Made by a program: the position numbers and the translations under genes. The notes below the pieces were generated by a model. It saw nothing but the letters and a program-made list of their open reading frames with translations. It made no database searches and had not been told where the DNA came from. Positions 6,215 through 9,376 of a stretch of DNA of 9,376 nucleotides are shown piece by piece. The stretch comes from an uncultured bacterium (GTDB lineage: Bacteria; Verrucomicrobiota; Lentisphaeria; Oligosphaerales; Oligosphaeraceae), in the NCBI GenBank assembly GCA_902783355.1, contig CACZQQ010000308.1:1-9376 (forward strand). The letters run 5' to 3'. Numbering within the stretch: position 1 is the stretch's first letter; each line of letters begins with the position of its first letter.

Positions 6215-7507
6215 ATGCCCAAACCTCCTCCGGACGCCGCCCCCAAAGAGACAAGCCGCACGCTGTGGTCGCGCTCTGCGGGCAGTGCGGGGGAGGAATA
6301 CAACTCGTTCGCGCTGAAAGTGCCGGCGATATTGCTGATCGCGCTCCTGTGCGCGCTGCTGGCCCTCGGGCTGGCGGTCATCTATTCGGCCACCATCGCC
6401 ACCAGCGGCGACAAGTTCTTCCACGACCAGATCGTCTGGATTGTCGCGGGCGGCCTCGCCTGCCTGGCGGGATGGCTCATCCCCATCCGCCTCTTCTATC
6501 GGAACGCCATCTGGCTGGTGCTGCTTGTCGCCCTGCCGCTGGCCTATCTGGCGCTGGCGAGCGTGGCCGGCCACTTCAACCACAATCTCATCGGCCAGTT
6601 CCCCATGATATCGGAGATCAAGGGGGCCGTGCGGTGGCTGCGCATCGGCGGCCACATGGTGCAGCCCTCCGAGTTCGCCAAGCTGGTGCTGGCGGTCTTC
6701 CTGGCCGCCTACTACGGACACGCCCGCCGCGAGGACATCACCACCTTCGTGAAGGGCGTCCTCGTCCCGGGCGGCGTCGCCGCCGTCCTCATGGGCCTCA
6801 TCCTCATCGGCAAGGACCTCTCGACCACCGTCATCACGGGCGGCATGGTCTTCGCCGTCATGTTCCTCGCGGGCGTCAAGTCGAGATACCTCTTCGCCAT
6901 CCTCCTCCTGGGCCTCGTCGCAGGCTACGGCCTCATCTACTCCAAGCCCTACCGCGTCAAGCGCATGACCGCCTACAGGGCCCCCGAGGCCTACAAGGAC
7001 AACGAATCCTACCAGCTCTACCGCTCCCTCCTCTGCCTGGGCTCCGGCGGCCTCGCGGGCCGCGGCTATGCCAGAGGCTACATGAAGTCTTATCTCCCTG
7101 AAGCCCACACGGATTTCATCGTCGCCGTCATCGGCGAGGAGTTCGGCATGATCGGCGTGGCCATCGTCATCCTCCTCTATCTGGCCTTCTGCGGCTGCAT
7201 CGTGCTCATCGGCGGACGGTGCCGACGACGAAGCGACCTCATCTTCTGCCTCGCCTTCGCCGTCCTGGTCGCCCTGCAGGCCATGGTCAACATCTGCGTG
7301 GTCAGCGGCGCCATGCCGCCCACCGGCGTGACGGCCCCCTTCCTGAGCTACGGCGGCTCCAGCATCCTCTCGCTCATGTTCATGTGCGGCATGGTCCTCC
7401 ATATCAGCCACCGCAACCACCGCGACATCTACAACGAGATGCTGGCCATGCGCTTCGCCCCCGTCCAGGACCTGCCGGATGCGGCTTCCCCCGTGAAACA
7501 ACCTTGA
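6215..7507 (+). CDS. ftsW: SEDS-family peptidoglycan polymerase, FtsW/RodA type
   Basis: A 430-residue polytopic membrane protein with about ten hydrophobic segments after a Pro- and Ser-rich cytoplasmic tail of about 33 residues. SEDS proteins polymerise lipid II into glycan strands together with a class B PBP, in the septum (FtsW) or side wall (RodA). Family motifs are in order: LALGLAVIYSAT in the first helix, GAVRWLRIGGHMVQPSEFAK, KDLSTTVI in place of QPDLGTT, YQLYRSLLCLGSGGLAGRG, LPEAHTDFIVAVIGEEFG with the catalytic Asp300, and a final PPTGVTAPFLSYGGSS. ATG 6215 is chosen although its upstream site is weak. The frame extends to TTG 6149, overlapping the previous gene behind a GGAGG 12 nt away, a less likely start. 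The FtsW name is preferred because of overall motif similarity, but RodA cannot be excluded from one sequence. It is 12 bp before the HD gene. Confidence 0.88.
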   Translation: MPKPPPDAAPKETSRTLWSRSAGSAGEEYNSFALKVPAILLIALLCALLALGLAVIYSATIATSGDKFFHDQIVWIVAGGLACLAGWLIPIRLFYRNAIWLVLLVALPLAYLALASVAGHFNHNLIGQFPMISEIKGAVRWLRIGGHMVQPSEFAKLVLAVFLAAYYGHARREDITTFVKGVLVPGGVAAVLMGLILIGKDLSTTVITGGMVFAVMFLAGVKSRYLFAILLLGLVAGYGLIYSKPYRVKRMTAYRAPEAYKDNESYQLYRSLLCLGSGGLAGRGYARGYMKSYLPEAHTDFIVAVIGEEFGMIGVAIVILLYLAFCGCIVLIGGRCRRRSDLIFCLAFAVLVALQAMVNICVVSGAMPPTGVTAPFLSYGGSSILSLMFMCGMVLHISHRNHRDIYNEMLAMRFAPVQDLPDAASPVKQP

Positions 7508-7519
7508 GGCCAAAGTATT

Positions 7520-8749
7520 ATGGACAAGAAAGCCCCCCTGCCTTTGAACCGCGAACTCATCGAGCTCATCTTCGACGCCGCCAGCATCCGCCGCTGGAAC
7601 GACCAGATCAACCCGATGAACTTCACGGAGCTGGACAAGCAGGCCCACAAGATGATCATCGCGTGGGTGCTGGCCAAATGCGAGGAGGACAACGGCAACC
7701 GCACCGTCAACTGGATGCGCCTTGTCGAAGGTTCCCTCTTCGAGTTCCTGCGCCGCGTGCTGCTGACCGACATCAAGCCGCCCGTCTACCACCGCATGAT
7801 GGCCTCCAACGGCCCCGAACTGAACCGGTGGGTCATGAAACAACTTAAATCCTTGCTGGACAGTGCTTTACGTGGAGGATTCTCCGAACGCATGGAGTGC
7901 TATCTGCAGGACAATGAGTACTCCCGCGCGGAGCGACGCATCCTGAAGGCGGCCCACTATCTGGCCACGCAGTGGGAGTTCGACATCCTCTACAAGCTGT
8001 GCCCCTTCATCCGCGGCATCGACGAAATCAAGCAGGAGATCGAAGACCAGCTGGAGGACCATCTCGACCTCATCGGCGTCCAGAAGATCGCGCTGCGCCG
8101 CAAGACCTACGGCTTCATAGACTTGTGCGGACAATTGCGCTTCCAGCGCCGCTGGTCGCAGTCGCCCCGCATCCCCGCCACCTCCGTCCTCGGCCACATG
8201 TACATGTGCGCCGTCCTCACCTACATGGCGCTGAACGGGACGAACGCCTGCGAGGCGCGCGTCGTCAACGGCTTCCAGGGCGCCCTCTTCCACGACCTGC
8301 CCGAGGCCCTCACCCGCGACATCACCTCGCCCATCAAGAACGCCGTCGAGGGGCTTGCCGACACCATCAAGCGCTATGAGAACCTCCAGATGGAGGAGAA
8401 GATCCAGCCGCTGGTGCCCCTCGAATGGTATCGCATGCTCAGCTATTTCACCGACAGCGAGTTCGAGAACCGCATCATCAAGGACAGCCAGGTCGTCACC
8501 GGCCTCACCTTCGAGCAGCTGGACGCCGACTACAACGACGGGAGGTTCTGCCCCGTGGACGGCGAGATCATCTCCGCCTGCGACAAGCTGGCCGCCTTCA
8601 TCGAGGCGGTCGAGTCCATACGCAACGGAGTCACTTCCAAGCACTTGCAGGAGGGCGTCGCGCGCCTCGGCCAGCTCTACCGCGAATGCCATGTCGGCCC
8701 CGTCGACTTCGCCGCCGCCTTCCGCCAGTTCCAGGAGCTGCTGGGGTAA
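7520..8749 (+). CDS. HD-domain phosphohydrolase, YfbR-like metal site
   Basis: A 409-residue soluble protein of a conserved HD family of about 400 residues. The C-terminal half carries the HD signature: GQLRFQRRWSQSPRIP leads into SVLGHMYM (His226), then ALFHDLPEALTRDITSPIK (His258-Asp259, Glu262) and CDKLAAFIEA (Asp355). The HDxxExxTxDxxxPxK pattern closely matches the 5'-deoxynucleotidase YfbR, so a divalent-metal nucleotide phosphohydrolase activity is plausible. The N-terminal half (1-190) includes SIRRWNDQINPMNFTELDKQAHKM, VEGSLFEFLRRV and AAHYLATQWEFDILY; it is helical and has no assigned role. The GAGG at 7506-7509 overlaps the preceding stop codon and is 10 nt before ATG 7520, consistent with coupling to the SEDS gene. 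No signal peptide or membrane segment is seen. A short stretch near 7837-7885 (residues 106-122) is less GC-rich and probably encodes a variable linker. Confidence 0.85.
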   Translation: MDKKAPLPLNRELIELIFDAASIRRWNDQINPMNFTELDKQAHKMIIAWVLAKCEEDNGNRTVNWMRLVEGSLFEFLRRVLLTDIKPPVYHRMMASNGPELNRWVMKQLKSLLDSALRGGFSERMECYLQDNEYSRAERRILKAAHYLATQWEFDILYKLCPFIRGIDEIKQEIEDQLEDHLDLIGVQKIALRRKTYGFIDLCGQLRFQRRWSQSPRIPATSVLGHMYMCAVLTYMALNGTNACEARVVNGFQGALFHDLPEALTRDITSPIKNAVEGLADTIKRYENLQMEEKIQPLVPLEWYRMLSYFTDSEFENRIIKDSQVVTGLTFEQLDADYNDGRFCPVDGEIISACDKLAAFIEAVESIRNGVTSKHLQEGVARLGQLYRECHVGPVDFAAAFRQFQELLG

Positions 8750-8760
8750 ACGACGGCTCG

Positions 8761-8795
8761 CGGCATGAACGGCTTCTGCCGAAAAAACCATGCCG
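8761..8795 (+). terminator. Nested inverted repeat after the HD gene
   Basis: CGGCATG (8761-8767) pairs perfectly with CATGCCG (8789-8795), and an inner CGGC-TTCT-GCCG stem (8770-8781) sits inside it, with a six-A bulge on one side. It begins 11 nt after the HD gene stop and is the only strong structure before the next gene. No T-tract follows, so it is at best a non-canonical terminator or mRNA 3'-end structure for the rightward genes. Confidence 0.4.
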
Positions 8796-8894
8796 GATGG
8801 CGGAACTTGGCGGTCGCGCTATATTATTACTGTTTAAAATCGCGTTAAAACCAACTGGATTTTAAAGCCTGAAATCAAAGCCTTGAGGTGGGAA
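8796..8894 (+). promoter_or_regulatory. AT-rich leader with 9-bp inverted repeat upstream of the ATPase gene
   Basis: The base composition drops abruptly to AT-rich here. TTTAAAATC (8833-8841) and GATTTTAAA (8858-8866) are perfect inverted repeats 25 bp apart centre to centre, a spacing suited to a dimeric regulator. TATATT (8820-8825), TATTAT (8822-8827) and TAAAAT (8835-8840) could each serve as a -10 box, but none has a well-spaced -35. GAGG at 8885-8888 gives a good ribosome binding site 6 nt before ATG 8895. The region likely contains the ATPase gene's own promoter; exact boxes are not resolved. Confidence 0.4.
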
Positions 8895-9376
8895 ATGGTC
8901 ATTCGGCGTGACATTTATCTGGAGCGACTTGTCGAACGGCGGCATAACGGCTTTGTCAAGGTCATCACCGGCATTCGCCGATGCGGAAAGAGCTTTCTGC
9001 TGTTCAACCTGTTCAAACGCCATCTGCTGGATGGCGGCGTCAAGCCGTCGCAGATTATTGAGATAGCCTTGGATGAGCGGCAGTTCGAGACCTTGAGAGA
9101 TCCCATCGTCTTGGGGGAATTTCTGCGGCAGAGGGTTCAGGGAAGAGGCTGGAAATATGTCTTCATAGATGAAATCCAGATGTGCCGCAAGGTGCTTCCC
9201 CCTGGAGTGAGACTGAACCGGATTGCCCCCGAAGATAGGAAGGCCGCCTACATCACCTTCTACGATGTGCTGAACGAACTGATGCACCTCCCCAATGTCG
9301 ATGTCTATGTGACCGGTTCGAATTCGCGAATGCTCTCCAGCGACATCGCAAGCAATTTTGGCGACCGCGGCGACGA
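8895..9376 (+). CDS. AAA_14/DUF4143-type ATPase, N-terminal part (cut by window edge)
   Basis: The open frame gives 160 residues before the window ends. It opens MVIRRDIYLERLVERRHNG, the typical start of AAA_14 ATP-binding proteins whose C-terminal half is DUF4143. The Walker A motif is TGIRRCGKS (25-33, Lys32), Walker B is KYVFIDEIQ, and the sensor-like VTGSNSRMLSSDIASNFGDRGD is the family's strongest signature. Between Walker B and the sensor lies a longer segment ending ITFYDVLNELMHLPNVDVY, which marks a recognised subfamily. These ATPases are widespread, often occur in many copies per genome, and have no settled function. Codons such as ATA, AGA, TTG and ATT are common here and rare in the neighbours, so the gene was probably acquired separately. 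GAGG 6 nt upstream supports ATG 8895. Confidence 0.85.
   Translation, partial: MVIRRDIYLERLVERRHNGFVKVITGIRRCGKSFLLFNLFKRHLLDGGVKPSQIIEIALDERQFETLRDPIVLGEFLRQRVQGRGWKYVFIDEIQMCRKVLPPGVRLNRIAPEDRKAAYITFYDVLNELMHLPNVDVYVTGSNSRMLSSDIASNFGDRGD

Noticed and set aside
3262..6381. A 1039-codon open frame on the minus strand
   Set aside because: It lies antisense to the RpiB-GlyA and GH29-like genes, has a low-complexity Val/Gly/Ala/Asp composition, and matches no family. Long antisense frames are expected in GC-rich coding DNA.
6086..7843. A 585-codon minus-strand open frame
   Set aside because: It is antisense to the SEDS and HD genes, rich in His/Asp/Glu/Gly from mirrored codons, and shows no domain.
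7868..8791. A 307-codon minus-strand open frame
   Set aside because: It is antisense to the HD phosphohydrolase, with no recognisable motif or ribosome binding site.
8862..9287. A 141-codon minus-strand open frame
   Set aside because: It is antisense to the AAA_14 ATPase, whose Walker A, Walker B and TGSNS motifs establish the plus-strand reading.
1..9376. CRISPR arrays, tRNA, rRNA, insertion sequences or phage genes
   Set aside because: No regularly spaced repeats, cloverleaf sequences, transposase motifs or phage structural motifs were seen on either strand.

Overview
The window comes from a GC-rich bacterial chromosome with strong G/C preference at third codon positions. It carries seven complete genes and one gene cut by the right edge. 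Gene content (a ribose-5-phosphate isomerase B fused to serine hydroxymethyltransferase, a GH29-type protein, a BNR-repeat sialidase-like protein, an FtsW-type SEDS protein, Shine-Dalgarno sites that are strong before some genes and absent before others) suggests a host-associated member of the PVC group, perhaps a Lentisphaerae/Kiritimatiellae relative. That placement is an inference; no rRNA or other phylogenetic marker was seen. No tRNA, rRNA, insertion sequence, CRISPR array or phage gene is visible.

Left arm (about 14-3265, minus strand). Three tightly packed genes are read leftward: a six-bladed-propeller BNR-repeat protein, a cyclase/kynurenine-formamidase-fold protein, and a long protein joining an AAC(3)-family acetyltransferase domain to a sugar-isomerase-like TIM barrel. 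Gaps are 7 and 11 bp, and each downstream ribosome binding site lies in the end of the preceding gene, so this is almost certainly one operon. A perfect 8-bp hairpin with a UNCG tetraloop follows the last gene. The set looks like a small carbohydrate or N-acyl compound pathway, but the substrate cannot be read from sequence.

Middle (3266-3432). A divergent intergenic region holds direct repeats, a candidate -10 box and an imperfect palindrome, and probably carries promoters for both directions.

Right arm (3433-8749, plus strand). Four genes follow with gaps of 18, 43 and 12 bp: the RpiB-GlyA fusion (pentose phosphate and one-carbon metabolism), a GH29 alpha-L-fucosidase-fold protein whose signature active-site residues are replaced, an FtsW/RodA-family peptidoglycan polymerase, and an HD-domain phosphohydrolase with a YfbR-like metal site. 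They may be co-transcribed, although they share no obvious pathway.

Right edge (8750-9376). After a 145-bp AT-rich spacer with two inverted repeats, the start of an AAA_14/DUF4143-type ATPase appears. Its codon use is visibly less GC-biased, which suggests an accessory gene under its own control.

The most notable points are two unusual domain fusions, and three proteins that keep a known enzyme fold while losing textbook catalytic or metal-binding residues (the BNR protein, the cyclase and the GH29-like protein).
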